Source of the DNA: Lacisediminihabitans sp.
GTDB taxonomy: Bacteria; Actinomycetota; Actinomycetes; Actinomycetales; Microbacteriaceae
Length of the DNA stretch: 52,031 nucleotides
Direction of reading: 5' to 3'
Assembly (NCBI GenBank): GCA_025362355.1
Contig: JANYGT010000148.1
Span: 1-52,031 of the forward strand
Shown piece by piece: positions 1 through 8,498 of this stretch (the stretch's first letter is position 1; each line of letters begins with the position of its first letter). The notes beneath the pieces are model-generated. The model did not search any database. It was given only the letters and a program-made list of their open reading frames with translations, and was not told the DNA's origin. The translations under genes and the position numbers were made by a program.

Positions 1-1
1 G

Positions 2-1471
2 ACAGCGACGCCGACGCCTAAGCCGACAGCGACGCCGACTGTCACACCGACACCGACACCGACGAGTTCGGCGCCCTCCTGTGTCGCGGCCAGCAGCGTG
101 ACCTGGAAATACACCTTCGTCGCAGCATCGGCGAGCGGATACATCTTCGCGACCGCGCCCGGCGCAGTGTCCGGCGACCAGCTCTGCTCACCCCTGTACG
201 TCAGGTCGGCAACCTGGACCTACGACCTGCCCACCACGACGTCGGGACCGTCCTGGCCGCAGACCTTCGACGCCCGTCAGGATCTTACCGTCCACACGAT
301 CGGCATCCATCACTTCGCCGCTCCCCACGTGAGTACCTGCCGCCAGCACGACATCTACGCCTCATTCGGCGGATATGCGGCCCTTCACCTGCCGGCGAAA
401 CTCCTCGCACCGGGAACGGACGGGGCGCCGTTCCTCCACAATGCACTCGCCGGTGACGGACCGAACCCGACCTATACGTTCGACAGCACGGTCGGCTGCA
501 ACCCCGGAACCGTCGGAGACAGCACCATCCAGGCACCGAAGCCCGTGACATCCACCGACGTCTGCGGAACCGCAGGCGACAAGGTGATCCTCCCGACCCT
601 CACCGCCGAAGACCACTACACCTACGCGACCGTCGACCACCGCGACAGCACGGGTGTCGGAACAGTCGTCGTCACCGCCGTCCCCAACAAGGGATACGTC
701 TTCGACGGGGAAAGCCAAACGGCCTTCACGCTCACCTTCCAGTCGGATGTCGCCAACTCCTGCGTGACGATCGACCACGATCCCGTCGCAGCGCCGCAGA
801 CCTGCAGCGTCGATGGCACGAGCGCCGCGGTCTCCGGTTCGATAACGGTGACCGGTGCCACAGGACTCACCTACCGCATCCACAAGGATGACGCGCCGGC
901 CATCGCGGATGTCGTCGTCGCCGACGGCACGACGAAGCTGCCGGTCGGCCAGTACACGGTGACCGCATCGGTCCTCAGTGGATTCACCTTCGCCAGCACG
1001 GTCACACCGGTGACGACACGCGTCATCGCCGACCAGGCGACCGACTGCCAGCTCGCCACTCACGCGTTCATCCAGCCCTCGGTCTCGTGGAGCGGACAGA
1101 GCTGCACCAACGGCACGATGGCGAGCGGTTTCATCTCGATCAACCCGGCCGATGGGCTCAGCTACTTCGTCGGGGGCACCCAGCTCGTCTCCGCGAAGAC
1201 CGCATTCGCCCCGGGTACCTACATGGTGAACGTCGTCGCGCAGGCCGGTGATTCGATCGACGGTGCGAGCATCATCCCGCTGGTGATCACTCCGGCCGCC
1301 TCGTGTGGGCACGTCAGCTCGGCAGCGTTGGGCTCATCATCGCTCGGCACGCTCGCATTCACGGGCTTCACGGGTGGCAGCACCTACATCATCGCGGCGT
1401 CACTGCTGCTTCTGGTCGGAGCGGCGTTCGTCTTCGCCGCAACGCGTCGACGGAGTGACGACGAGATCTGA
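2..1471 (+). CDS. Sortase-anchored surface protein, 5'-truncated
   Basis: The reading frame is open to the left edge, so the start lies outside the window; position 98 is only the first in-window GTG. The visible part opens with a Thr-Pro rich linker (bases 2-60). Three modules of about 70-80 residues follow, each beginning and ending with a Cys and each carrying Gly-Thr-Val rich beta-strand sequence, which looks like a disulfide-clamped Ig-like fold. The C-terminus has LAFTG, a hydrophobic span of about 20 residues and an RRR tail. That is the LAXTG form of a cell-wall sorting signal, used by class E sortases of high-GC actinobacteria. It is probably an exported, wall-linked protein of unknown ligand. 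The next gene is convergent, and a hairpin separates them. Confidence 0.8.
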   Translation, partial: TATPTPKPTATPTVTPTPTPTSSAPSCVAASSVTWKYTFVAASASGYIFATAPGAVSGDQLCSPLYVRSATWTYDLPTTTSGPSWPQTFDARQDLTVHTIGIHHFAAPHVSTCRQHDIYASFGGYAALHLPAKLLAPGTDGAPFLHNALAGDGPNPTYTFDSTVGCNPGTVGDSTIQAPKPVTSTDVCGTAGDKVILPTLTAEDHYTYATVDHRDSTGVGTVVVTAVPNKGYVFDGESQTAFTLTFQSDVANSCVTIDHDPVAAPQTCSVDGTSAAVSGSITVTGATGLTYRIHKDDAPAIADVVVADGTTKLPVGQYTVTASVLSGFTFASTVTPVTTRVIADQATDCQLATHAFIQPSVSWSGQSCTNGTMASGFISINPADGLSYFVGGTQLVSAKTAFAPGTYMVNVVAQAGDSIDGASIIPLVITPAASCGHVSSAALGSSSLGTLAFTGFTGGSTYIIAASLLLLVGAAFVFAATRRRSDDEI

Positions 1472-1514
1472 GTAGCGAGACCTGAGTGACGGCGGCCCGT
1501 CCGCCGCAGAAGTG

Positions 1515-1545
1515 AAAACCCCAACCCGAAAGGGTTGGGGTTTTT
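1515..1545. terminator. Bidirectional intrinsic terminator
   Basis: A 13-bp perfect stem (AAAACCCCAACCC and its complement, 1515-1527 and 1532-1544) closes on a GAAA loop. It runs into five T on the plus strand and has A's on the other side. It sits between two convergent genes, the surface protein and hemA, and can serve both. Confidence 0.9.
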
Positions 1546-1655
1546 GCTGTGGGAACGGGATGGCGTTGACCCGCGCGCGGCTCAAACCGAGCGACGGCCA
1601 CCCGAAGCGACCACAGCCATCGACAGTCGTGGCCTAGCGGTGCGGGGAAAACAGC

Positions 1656-2936
1656 TCAGGCGAGCAGGTCGTCGCGGTCGGCCGTGGTCACCGCGGCGGC
1701 ATCCGTCTCAGTGCCGGCTGAGCCGTCGATCCCGAAGAGAGCGGTGACAGCGGCCGCGAACGCCTCGCCCTCACCCGAACGCGCGAGTTCACGCGCGCGC
1801 ACAGACGGGGTGTGAAGAAGCACTCCAGCGAGGTGACGGAGGGCGGCCTCGGTCTTGCCATCGTCGTCGCCGCGCTTGCGAGCACGCTCGATCTCGGCGT
1901 CGAGCAGACCGAAGATGTGGCTGCGCAGGGCCACGATCGCCGGTGCATGGCGCTGTTCGACGGCGGTTGCCGCGAACTCCGTCGCCGCTTCGCTGATCAG
2001 GGCGCGCGCGTCATCCGCAGCACGAAGCTCCTCGAGGGGCGCGTGAAGGCTGATCGTTTCGAGGTCGAGCAGTGCAACGCCGTCGATGAAGGCGACGGCC
2101 GGGTCGATGTTGCGGGGGAGTCCGAGGTCGATGAGGATGCGGCTGCCCGGACCGAGCAGGTCGGGCGTCACAACCGGGGTCTCCGACGTGGTGCAGGTGA
2201 TGACGATCTCGGCCGCGGCGATCCCTTCGGCGAGATCGGTCGTGGACGAGACGCCGTGCCGGAGGGCGAATGCCGCCGCACGCCCGGATGCGGAATAGAC
2301 GGTGACATCGGTGACGCCACGATCGCGCAGGGCGGCGAGGGTCGTCCCCGCGTATTGGCCCGTTCCGACGACGAGAACGCCGGTCTTCGTCCAGTCGACG
2401 ATGCGGCTCGAAGCGAGTTCGAGAGCGAGCCGAACGAGCGAACGGCCTACGCCGCCGATCGCCGTCTGGTTCTTGACGCCGCGGGAGGTTCGGGATGCCC
2501 GCTGGAAGAGTCGTTCGAGGTCGGAGGATGTCGTGCCGGCGTCCCGCGCCTGCTCGAGGGCCCGTCGCACCTGTCCGGAGATCTCGTCCTCGCCGAGGAT
2601 CACCGATTCGAGACCGGATGACACGGCGAACAGGTGTTCGGCGACGTCACCGCCGCTCAGCACGCGCACGGAGTCCCGCAGGTCTTCGGCGAGAACGCCG
2701 CTCACCTCGCTGACCACCCGGATCGCGGTCTCGACGGCGACAGCACCCGCCGCCGTCAACGGTTCATCGATGTCGAGGTACGCCTCGAACCGATTGCAGG
2801 TCGCGAGCACGACCACCCCGCTGACGAAGTCACTCGATTCGACAAGAGTCGCTGCCGCCGTCGGCGCACCGATCGAGAGCTTCTCGAGAAGATCGAAGCT
2901 CGCGTTGTGGTGGCTGGACGTCAGGCAGAGAAGCAC
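1656..2936 (-). CDS. hemA: Glutamyl-tRNA reductase
   Basis: NADPH-dependent reduction of glutamyl-tRNA(Glu) to glutamate-1-semialdehyde, the first committed step of C5-pathway tetrapyrrole synthesis in the cytoplasm. The catalytic Cys47 lies in [12 protein letters not shown]; a Rossmann NADPH domain follows ([11 protein letters not shown] region), then the C-terminal dimerisation helices. The length of 426 residues is normal. The GTG at 2936 is favoured because a TAGGCT -10 box ends exactly six bases before it, which predicts a leaderless mRNA. It diverges from hemE with about 50 bp between them, so both ends of the pathway can share one control site. The product is passed to HemL, encoded at the far end of the opposite operon. 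Confidence 0.96.
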   Translation of the reverse strand: MLLCLTSSHHNASFDLLEKLSIGAPTAAATLVESSDFVSGVVVLATCNRFEAYLDIDEPLTAAGAVAVETAIRVVSEVSGVLAEDLRDSVRVLSGGDVAEHLFAVSSGLESVILGEDEISGQVRRALEQARDAGTTSSDLERLFQRASRTSRGVKNQTAIGGVGRSLVRLALELASSRIVDWTKTGVLVVGTGQYAGTTLAALRDRGVTDVTVYSASGRAAAFALRHGVSSTTDLAEGIAAAEIVITCTTSETPVVTPDLLGPGSRILIDLGLPRNIDPAVAFIDGVALLDLETISLHAPLEELRAADDARALISEAATEFAATAVEQRHAPAIVALRSHIFGLLDAEIERARKRGDDDGKTEAALRHLAGVLLHTPSVRARELARSGEGEAFAAAVTALFGIDGSAGTETDAAAVTTADRDDLLA

Positions 2937-2942
2937 CCCGCA

Positions 2943-2948
2943 AGCCTA
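2943..2948 (-). promoter_or_regulatory. hemA -10 box, leaderless promoter
   Basis: TAGGCT on the minus strand, then six bases, then the GTG of hemA. The spacing puts transcription initiation on the start codon. The same hexamer at the same spacing precedes putA and the AlkA-type gene. No good -35 is visible. Confidence 0.6.
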
Positions 2949-2959
2949 CGACGGCTGAC

Positions 2960-2975
2960 TGTGAGCAAGCTCACG
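2960..2975. promoter_or_regulatory. Candidate operator in the hemA-hemE divergent promoter
   Basis: TGTGAGCAAGCTCACG is a 6-bp inverted repeat (GTGAGC/GCTCAC) around AA. It abuts the hemE -10 box and lies just upstream of the hemA promoter. The TGTGA-N6-TCAC layout resembles CRP/GlxR-type sites and is also close to Rex operators. Which protein binds, if any, cannot be told from sequence. Confidence 0.45.
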
Positions 2976-2981
2976 CATACT
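2976..2981 (+). promoter_or_regulatory. hemE -10 box, leaderless promoter
   Basis: CATACT, then six bases, then GTG at 2988. A weak -35 (CTGACT) lies 15 bp upstream. This supports the 2988 start over the in-frame GTG at 2961, which would sit inside the promoter. Confidence 0.5.
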
Positions 2982-2987
2982 TGTGGT

Positions 2988-4100
2988 GTGAATCTGCCTG
3001 CCGACCACCCTCTCGTCGACGGCCGCACCTCCGATTCCCGCCTCATCCGCGCCTATCGTGGCGACCGTCCGCCGGTGCTCCCGGTGTGGTTCATGCGGCA
3101 GGCCGGGCGCTCGCTTCCGGAATACCGGGAGCTGCGCGTCGGCACCAAGATGCTCGACGCCTGCCTCGATCCGGCGCTGTCGAGTGAGATCACGCTTCAG
3201 CCGGTCCGACGCCACGGGGTCGACGCCGGCATCTTCTTCAGCGACATCGTCATCCCTCTGAAGCTGGCCGGTGTCGACGTCGACATCGTTCCCGGACGCG
3301 GCCCAGTGCTGGCTGCCCCGATCCGAACGATGACGGATGTCGCGGCCCTCCGTCCGCTCGATCCGGACGCGCTCGCCCCCATCGCCGAGGGCGTCGCCCG
3401 CACCGTCGCCGAACTCGGTCAGACCCCGCTGATCGGTTTCGCCGGAGCCCCCTTCACTCTCGCGGCCTACCTCGTCGAGGGAGGCCCGTCGAAAGACCAC
3501 CTCCGCGCCCGCACGCTGATGCACTCGGACCCTGCCGCCTGGGATGCGCTGCTCACCTGGGCGGCGGATGTCACCGGTGCGTTTCTGCGAGCACAGGTGC
3601 TCGCCGGGGCGAGCGCCGTGCAACTGTTCGACTCCTGGGTCGGTTCGCTCTCTGTCGCCGACTACGAGGCTCGGGTCGCACCGTTCTCGGCTCGCGCGAT
3701 CTCCCACGTCAGCGATCTCGACATCCCGATCGTGCATTTCGGTGTCGGCACCGGCGAACTGCTGCCGTCGATGAAGGCGATCGGAGTGGATGTCATGGGC
3801 GTCGACGATCGCATCCCTCTCGACGAGGCGTCCGAGCGGCTCGGCGGCGGCGTGCCGCTGCAGGGCAACATCAACCCGGCGCTGCTCGCAGCACCCTGGC
3901 CGGTGCTCGAAGCCCACGTGCTCGACGTCATCGAGCGCGGGAGGGCGGCGCCGTCACACGTGCTGAATCTCGGGCATGGGGTTCCCCCGGAGACCGACCC
4001 CGACATCCTGACCCGGATCGTTCAGCTGGCGCACGGCGACGCTGCTTATGGGAACGCTGCCCAGCGAGACCGTGCCCATGGAGACCCTGCCCATGCCTAG
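2988..4100 (+). CDS. hemE: Uroporphyrinogen III decarboxylase
   Basis: Removes four acetate carboxyls from uroporphyrinogen III to give coproporphyrinogen III; cytoplasmic and cofactor-free. The family signature PVWFMRQAGRSLPEYR lies near the N-terminus. The substrate-site Asp-containing segment (FFSDIVIPL) and the GAPFTLAAYLVEGG segment follow, and the later NLGHGV motif is also present. About 370 residues, normal. The reading frame runs open far upstream, but GTG 2988 is chosen because the hemE -10 box is six bases away and the protein then starts as in related enzymes. It overlaps the next gene by 8 bp, which indicates coupling within the hem operon. Confidence 0.95.
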   Translation: MNLPADHPLVDGRTSDSRLIRAYRGDRPPVLPVWFMRQAGRSLPEYRELRVGTKMLDACLDPALSSEITLQPVRRHGVDAGIFFSDIVIPLKLAGVDVDIVPGRGPVLAAPIRTMTDVAALRPLDPDALAPIAEGVARTVAELGQTPLIGFAGAPFTLAAYLVEGGPSKDHLRARTLMHSDPAAWDALLTWAADVTGAFLRAQVLAGASAVQLFDSWVGSLSVADYEARVAPFSARAISHVSDLDIPIVHFGVGTGELLPSMKAIGVDVMGVDDRIPLDEASERLGGGVPLQGNINPALLAAPWPVLEAHVLDVIERGRAAPSHVLNLGHGVPPETDPDILTRIVQLAHGDAAYGNAAQRDRAHGDPAHA

Positions 4101-5346
4101 TGCACTCGTCGTCGGCGGGGGGATGGCGGGGCTGGTCGCCGCGCGGGATCTCGCCGTCGGCGGCATGACGGTCACCATCCTCGAGGCGAAGGATCGACTC
4201 GGTGGCAAGGTCTGCCACCACACCGTCGCCGGGATCGAGCTCGACGCCGGCGCCGAGAGTTTCGCCAACCGACGCGGGATAGTCTCGGGGCTCGCCGCCG
4301 AGCTGGGCCTCACGGTGACTGCTCCGCTCGCGGAGGGCGCGTGGTTGAAGCCGGCGACCGGCAATCCGGTGCATCTCCCGCACACCAGTTTTCTCGGCAT
4401 CCCTGGCACTCCGCTCGCGAGCGACGTGGTCGCCGTCATCGGCCTCCGCGCGGCGCTCCGCGCCGAGTTCGACAGCGTCATGCCCGGCATCATCGGCTCG
4501 AAAGACCTGACGCTCGGGGATGTCGTTCGAAAGCGGATGGGGTCGGAGGTGCTCGAGAAGCTGGTCGCGCCGATCGTCATGGGCATCCATTCCCGCCATC
4601 CGGACGACCTGGAGGTGGATGTCGTCGCCCCGGGTCTTCGCGCGGCCCTCACCGCCGGCGGATCCCTCGCCCAGGCCGTGCGGAGCCTTCGTGCGGCGTC
4701 GCCGGCCGGGTCGGCCGTCTCCGGAATAGAGGGGGGCATGGCCGCATTCGTCGAGCGGCTGGAGAGCGATTTCGCGCGACACGGCGGTACCGTGCGGCGC
4801 GGCGACGCAGTCGCCTCCGTCGATCGGCAGGGGGTGGTCCTCGCCTCCGGAGAGCGGCTCGAGGCGGATCACGTCGTGCTCGCGACACCGCTTGGCGAGG
4901 CATCCGAGAGTTCCATCGTTCTCGCGACGATCGTGGTGGATGACGCGGCTCTCGACAGCGCACCGCGCGGCACGGGACTGCTCGTCGCCCCCGGCGCACA
5001 GGGCATCTCGGCGAAGGCACTCACCCATGCGACGGCCAAGTGGTCGTGGCTCGCCGCCGAGCTCCCGCCCCATCGGCATGTGCTGAGACTGTCGTACAAC
5101 GTTCCGGCACCGGACGCACTCGAGGAGCGGGCGCGCCTCGATGCCGAGGCCCTTCTGGGAGTGCCGATCCCTGTCGAGAGCGTGGTCGGTTTCGACGTCG
5201 TCGAGTGGCCGGCGGTACCGCCGAGACCGCACCCGATCGATGGCGTGACCATGCTCGGCGAGAGCGTTTCCGGAACGGGCCTCGCCGCCGTCATTTCGCA
5301 CGCGAGAAGAGAAGCTGGACGTTTGCTGGGAGAGGTAGAGAGTTAG
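4093..5346 (+). CDS. cgoX: Coproporphyrinogen III oxidase (HemY/CgoX type)
   Basis: FAD enzyme that oxidises coproporphyrinogen III to coproporphyrin III. In actinobacteria carrying chdC this HemY homologue works on the copro form rather than on protoporphyrinogen. The N-terminal dinucleotide fold is VVGGGMAGL followed by ILEAKDRLGGK. ATG 4093 is chosen (417 aa) because GGAGA lies eight bases upstream and the start overlaps hemE by 8 bp. Earlier in-frame ATGs at 4048 and 4078 would add a low-complexity tail. The protein is somewhat shorter than typical HemY (about 450-470 aa). An older name for the family is protoporphyrinogen oxidase. Confidence 0.9.
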   Translation: MPSALVVGGGMAGLVAARDLAVGGMTVTILEAKDRLGGKVCHHTVAGIELDAGAESFANRRGIVSGLAAELGLTVTAPLAEGAWLKPATGNPVHLPHTSFLGIPGTPLASDVVAVIGLRAALRAEFDSVMPGIIGSKDLTLGDVVRKRMGSEVLEKLVAPIVMGIHSRHPDDLEVDVVAPGLRAALTAGGSLAQAVRSLRAASPAGSAVSGIEGGMAAFVERLESDFARHGGTVRRGDAVASVDRQGVVLASGERLEADHVVLATPLGEASESSIVLATIVVDDAALDSAPRGTGLLVAPGAQGISAKALTHATAKWSWLAAELPPHRHVLRLSYNVPAPDALEERARLDAEALLGVPIPVESVVGFDVVEWPAVPPRPHPIDGVTMLGESVSGTGLAAVISHARREAGRLLGEVES

Positions 5347-5418
5347 GAGGCTGAGGCTAATCTGGACACGGACCCGGTGCATCCGCGCAACCCGGGCAAC
5401 GGAAAAAATGGAGTCATC

Positions 5419-5676
5419 ATGCGAGGCAAAGCACTGCTCGTCATCGGCCTTGCGATCGGCTACGTCCTCGGTGCGAAAGCCGGGCGCGAACGGTACAACC
5501 AGATCAAGCGCGCCTCCGACAAATTCTGGAGCAGCCCGACCGTTCAGAAGCAGGTTCACCAGGTCGAGGAGTTCGCGAAAGACAAAGCGCCAGAAGTGAT
5601 CGACTTCGTCAAAGACAACGCGAAGAAGGTCGCCTCGCAGGTGAAGTCGTCGTCGAAGACCTCCTCGGTCGAATAG
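5419..5676 (+). CDS. YtxH-like small membrane protein
   Basis: About 85 residues: one N-terminal membrane segment (LLVIGLAIGYVLGAKAG), then a charged helix (RERYNQIKRASDKFW), then a Lys/Ser-rich tail. The GYVLGAKAGRERY pattern is typical of actinobacterial YtxH-domain proteins, whose function is not established. The start at 5419 has GGAG five bases upstream; an earlier in-frame start at 5377 lacks a ribosome site. First of three small envelope genes placed between cgoX and chdC. Confidence 0.8.
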   Translation: MRGKALLVIGLAIGYVLGAKAGRERYNQIKRASDKFWSSPTVQKQVHQVEEFAKDKAPEVIDFVKDNAKKVASQVKSSSKTSSVE

Positions 5677-5682
5677 CCTCCC

Positions 5683-6093
5683 ATGATCGTCGACAGCACC
5701 AAAAAGAAATCCCTGATCGCACTCCTGGCCGATCTGCCCCGCCTGTTCTCCAACCTGGTCAGGGAGGAGATCGAGAATCTCAAGACCGAGATCGTCGGCA
5801 AACTGAAGCACGCAGGCATCGGAATCGGGCTGTTCGCGGCCGCCGGGCTCTTCGCCTTCTTCATGCTCGCCGTCTTCATCACGGCCGCGATTCTCGGATT
5901 CGCCACGATCGTGCCCGGCTGGCTCGCGGCGCTGATCGTCGCGGTGATACTGCTCGTGATCACCGTGATAATCGCGCTGATCGGCCTCGCGCAGGTCAAG
6001 AAGGGTGTTCCGCCCGCCCCGACGGAGACCATCAAGAGCGTCAAGAAAGATGTGGATGCCATCAAAGGCGTCGGAAAGCGAGAGACGCCATGA
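5683..6093 (+). CDS. Phage holin family (actinobacterial holin-X) membrane protein
   Basis: 136 residues. An amphipathic N-terminus (LPRLFSNLVREEIENLKTEI) is followed by two long hydrophobic spans (about residues 45-75 and 80-106) and a charged tail. This is the layout of the holin superfamily III / holin-X family that actinobacteria encode as ordinary chromosomal genes. The holin name is by homology only; no lysin or phage gene is nearby. It starts 7 bp after the YtxH-like gene and overlaps the next gene by ATGA. Confidence 0.8.
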   Translation: MIVDSTKKKSLIALLADLPRLFSNLVREEIENLKTEIVGKLKHAGIGIGLFAAAGLFAFFMLAVFITAAILGFATIVPGWLAALIVAVILLVITVIIALIGLAQVKKGVPPAPTETIKSVKKDVDAIKGVGKRETP

Positions 6094-6455
6094 GCGAATC
6101 CGAAGCGGGCAAAGCGGTCGGTACGGCGGCGGATAAGGTCGCCGGGGTGAAGGCGACTGCGGACAAGAACGTAGACAGGGCGGCGGATAAGGTCGCCGAG
6201 AAAGCTGCGGAGGCGAAGGCCGCGGCCGAGGCGAAGCTTCCACTCGATGTCAAGATCTCGGCCACTCGCGCCGAACTCGAAGAGACCCTCGACGCGATCG
6301 GGGACAAGCTCAACGTGCCGAAGCAGCTCGGACGACTCGGCGCCAAGGCATCCGATGCGTACCACGTCAACCCGACACCGTTCATCGTCGGGGCCGCCGC
6401 CGGGGTCATCTCCGTCGTCGGCGCGATCGCGCTTCGGATCCGCCGCAACGACTAG
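6090..6455 (+). CDS. DUF3618 family protein
   Basis: 121 residues. The N-terminal half is Ala/Lys-rich and probably helical. The core ISATRAELEETLDAIGDKL is the hallmark of DUF3618, followed by a C-terminal membrane segment (FIVGAAAGVISVVGAIALRI) and a basic end. It overlaps the holin-X gene by ATGA, so the two are translationally coupled. DUF3618, YtxH-like and holin-X genes commonly travel together in actinobacteria; a shared envelope or stress role is a guess. Confidence 0.8.
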   Translation: MSESEAGKAVGTAADKVAGVKATADKNVDRAADKVAEKAAEAKAAAEAKLPLDVKISATRAELEETLDAIGDKLNVPKQLGRLGAKASDAYHVNPTPFIVGAAAGVISVVGAIALRIRRND

Positions 6456-6569
6456 CGGGCGCGCCATCCGCCCGACCTGCAAGCCTCGTCGCCATCCTCG
6501 CGTGCTAGTGCGCCTCCGCCGTCTCAGGTGCGGCAGTGCTCAGGCGGTGCTCAGGTAGACGCCCTCGCT

Positions 6570-6583
6570 TTGTGTTCTCACAA
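6570..6583. promoter_or_regulatory. Inverted repeat upstream of chdC
   Basis: TTGTG-TTCT-CACAA, a perfect 5-bp inverted repeat about 25 bp before the chdC start, in a 150-bp gap that also interrupts the hem operon. It could be an operator for an internal promoter. The half-site resembles, but is not the same as, the TGTGA site between hemA and hemE. Confidence 0.3.
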
Positions 6584-6606
6584 CCGGGAGCGGGAAGATA
6601 GAGGCT

Positions 6607-7287
6607 ATGAGTACTGCGCCGACCCCGAGCGGCTACACACTGTGGGCTGTCTTCCGTCGTGACCCGTCCAAGATCTCCGTCGTCGGCGATTCGGCACCCC
6701 TCGATTCCCTCACCGCGGCGGTCGCCGCCGTCGAAGCGGCAGGCGTCACCGTTCGCGGATTCTACGACGTCTCCTCTCTCCGAGCGGATGCCGACCTGAT
6801 GATCTGGCTGCACGGCGGAGCACCGGAGACCATCCAGTGGGCCCTTCGCGAGCTGCGCCGCAGCGCGATGCTGGCTCCACTCCTCCCCACCTGGAACGCG
6901 ATGGGCGTGCACGTCGACGCGGAGTTCTCGGCCAGCCACATGCCGGCCTTCATGAAGGACAAAGAGCCGGAGGCATGGCTGACGGTCTACCCGTTCGTGC
7001 GCTCCTATGAGTGGTACATCCTGCCGGAGGAGGAGCGCCGCGCCATGCTCGCCGACCACGGCCGCAAGGGCGGGGCGTACCCGCAGGTACTCGCCAACAC
7101 CGTCGCATCCTTCGCCCTCGGCGACTACGAGTGGATCCTCGCGCTCGAAGCCCCTGAGCTCGTCGACCTCGTCGACCTGATGCGGCATCTCCGACAGACC
7201 GAAGCGCGACGACATGTTCGTGAGGAGGTGCCCTTCTACACGGGGCGCCGCATCGAGATCGCGGACATCCCGGAGGTGCTGGCATGA
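6607..7287 (+). CDS. chdC: Coproheme decarboxylase (HemQ)
   Basis: Performs the last step of the coproporphyrin-dependent pathway: H2O2-dependent decarboxylation of the two propionates of coproheme to give haem b. 226 residues, chlorite-dismutase fold. The catalytic Tyr128 (TVYPF), distal His111 (ASHMPAF) and proximal His151 (ADHGRKG) are all present. Their spacing equals Tyr135/His118/His158 of the corynebacterial enzyme, so this is the actinobacterial type with a distal His. GGGAAG lies nine bases upstream of the ATG. It overlaps cpfC by ATGA, placing the decarboxylase and the chelatase under one translation unit. Confidence 0.95.
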   Translation: MSTAPTPSGYTLWAVFRRDPSKISVVGDSAPLDSLTAAVAAVEAAGVTVRGFYDVSSLRADADLMIWLHGGAPETIQWALRELRRSAMLAPLLPTWNAMGVHVDAEFSASHMPAFMKDKEPEAWLTVYPFVRSYEWYILPEEERRAMLADHGRKGGAYPQVLANTVASFALGDYEWILALEAPELVDLVDLMRHLRQTEARRHVREEVPFYTGRRIEIADIPEVLA

Positions 7288-8498
7288 GCGACAGCAAGAC
7301 CCAAACCCAGACGCAGACCCAGGCGCAGACTCAGCCGCAGACCGAGCCCGGCACCGTGCTCGCCGCCACCGCGGCATCCAAGGCCGGCCCAGAGCACGTC
7401 ACCGAGCCGACCGCGTACGACGCGATCCTGCTCGCGAGCTTCGGCGGACCGGAGGGCCAGGACGACGTCATCCCCTTCCTCCGCAACGTGACCCGCGGCC
7501 GCGGCATCCCCGAGGAGCGCCTCGAGGAGGTCGCCCACCACTACCGTGCGTTCGGCGGCATCAGCCCGATCAACGACCAGAACCGCGAGCTGAAGGCCGC
7601 CCTCGAGGCCGAGCTCGCACGCCGCGGCATCGACCTCCCGGTGCTCTGGGGCAACCGCAACTGGGAGCCGTACATCAAAGACGCCTTCGTCGAGGCGAAC
7701 GAGCGCGGGTTCACCAAACTGCTCGCCATCGGAACGAGCGCCTACAGCTCGTACTCCGGATGCCGTCAGTACCGCGAGGATTACGCGCGTGCGCTGGATG
7801 AGACGGGGCTGTCGGGCGTCATCCAGATCGACAAGATCCGCCAGTTCTTCGACCACCCCGGCTTCGTCGATCCGTTCATCGAGGGCCTGCGCAACGGACT
7901 CGCGGATGTCGCGGCCCGGGGTATCGCCCCCGAGCAGACGCACGTGCTCTTCTCGACCCACTCCATCCCCTCCTCGGACGCGGAAAGGAGCGGCCCGCAG
8001 TCCCGCGGCTTCGGTCCGGACGGCGCCTACGCCGCACAGCACCTCGCCGTCGCCGAGGTCGTCATGGCCGCCCAGGAGACGAAGCCCGACTGGAGTCTCG
8101 TCTACCAGTCGCGCAGCGGTCCGCCGACGCAGCCCTGGCTGGAACCCGACGTCAACGACGCCATCACGGAGCTCGCAGCGAAGGGCATCACCGCCGTCGT
8201 CATGGTGCCCCTCGGCTTCGTGAGCGACCACATGGAAGTGAAGTGGGATCTCGACACCGAAGCCATGGAGACCGCCGAGAAGGTCGGTGTCTACGCCGTG
8301 CGTGTTCCGACCCCCGGCGTGCACGCGGCTTTCGTCTCCGGCCTCATCGACCTGGTGATCGAGCGCCGGGATGCCGCCCCCCTGGAGTCACGCCCGTCTC
8401 TGACCGCCCTCGGCCCCTGGTACGACGTCTGCCGCGCCCGATGTTGCGAGAACGTCCGCCTCGGCTTCAAACCCGCTGCGGGCGGCGTCGCTCCGTGA
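7284..8498 (+). CDS. cpfC: Coproporphyrin III ferrochelatase
   Basis: Inserts Fe2+ into coproporphyrin III (hemH homologue). Residues from about 45 on are the chelatase: ILLASFGGPEG at the start, catalytic His226 in VLFSTHSIP, and the acidic SDHMEVKWDLDTEA helix. Cysteines in SGCRQYRED and in CRARCCENVR near the C-terminus fit the [2Fe-2S] ligand set of actinobacterial ferrochelatases. The first 40 residues are unusual: a run of alternating Gln and Thr (KTQTQTQTQAQTQPQ), probably disordered. The start is supported by the ATGA overlap with chdC; the stop overlaps the hemC GTG. Confidence 0.95.
   Translation: MSDSKTQTQTQTQAQTQPQTEPGTVLAATAASKAGPEHVTEPTAYDAILLASFGGPEGQDDVIPFLRNVTRGRGIPEERLEEVAHHYRAFGGISPINDQNRELKAALEAELARRGIDLPVLWGNRNWEPYIKDAFVEANERGFTKLLAIGTSAYSSYSGCRQYREDYARALDETGLSGVIQIDKIRQFFDHPGFVDPFIEGLRNGLADVAARGIAPEQTHVLFSTHSIPSSDAERSGPQSRGFGPDGAYAAQHLAVAEVVMAAQETKPDWSLVYQSRSGPPTQPWLEPDVNDAITELAAKGITAVVMVPLGFVSDHMEVKWDLDTEAMETAEKVGVYAVRVPTPGVHAAFVSGLIDLVIERRDAAPLESRPSLTALGPWYDVCRARCCENVRLGFKPAAGGVAP

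Noticed and set aside
362-1312. Minus-strand 316-codon frame opposite the surface protein
   Set aside because: Translation is Arg/Asp/Gly-rich without motifs, while the plus strand has Cys modules and a sorting signal.
5683-6093. Prophage remnant suggested by a holin-family gene
   Set aside because: Holin-X genes are normal chromosomal genes in actinobacteria, and no other phage gene is near.
3928-6243. Minus-strand open frame of 771 codons opposite hemE-cgoX and the small genes
   Set aside because: It lies antisense to clearly recognisable enzymes, has Arg/Pro/His-rich low-complexity translation and no family motif; a GC-driven shadow.
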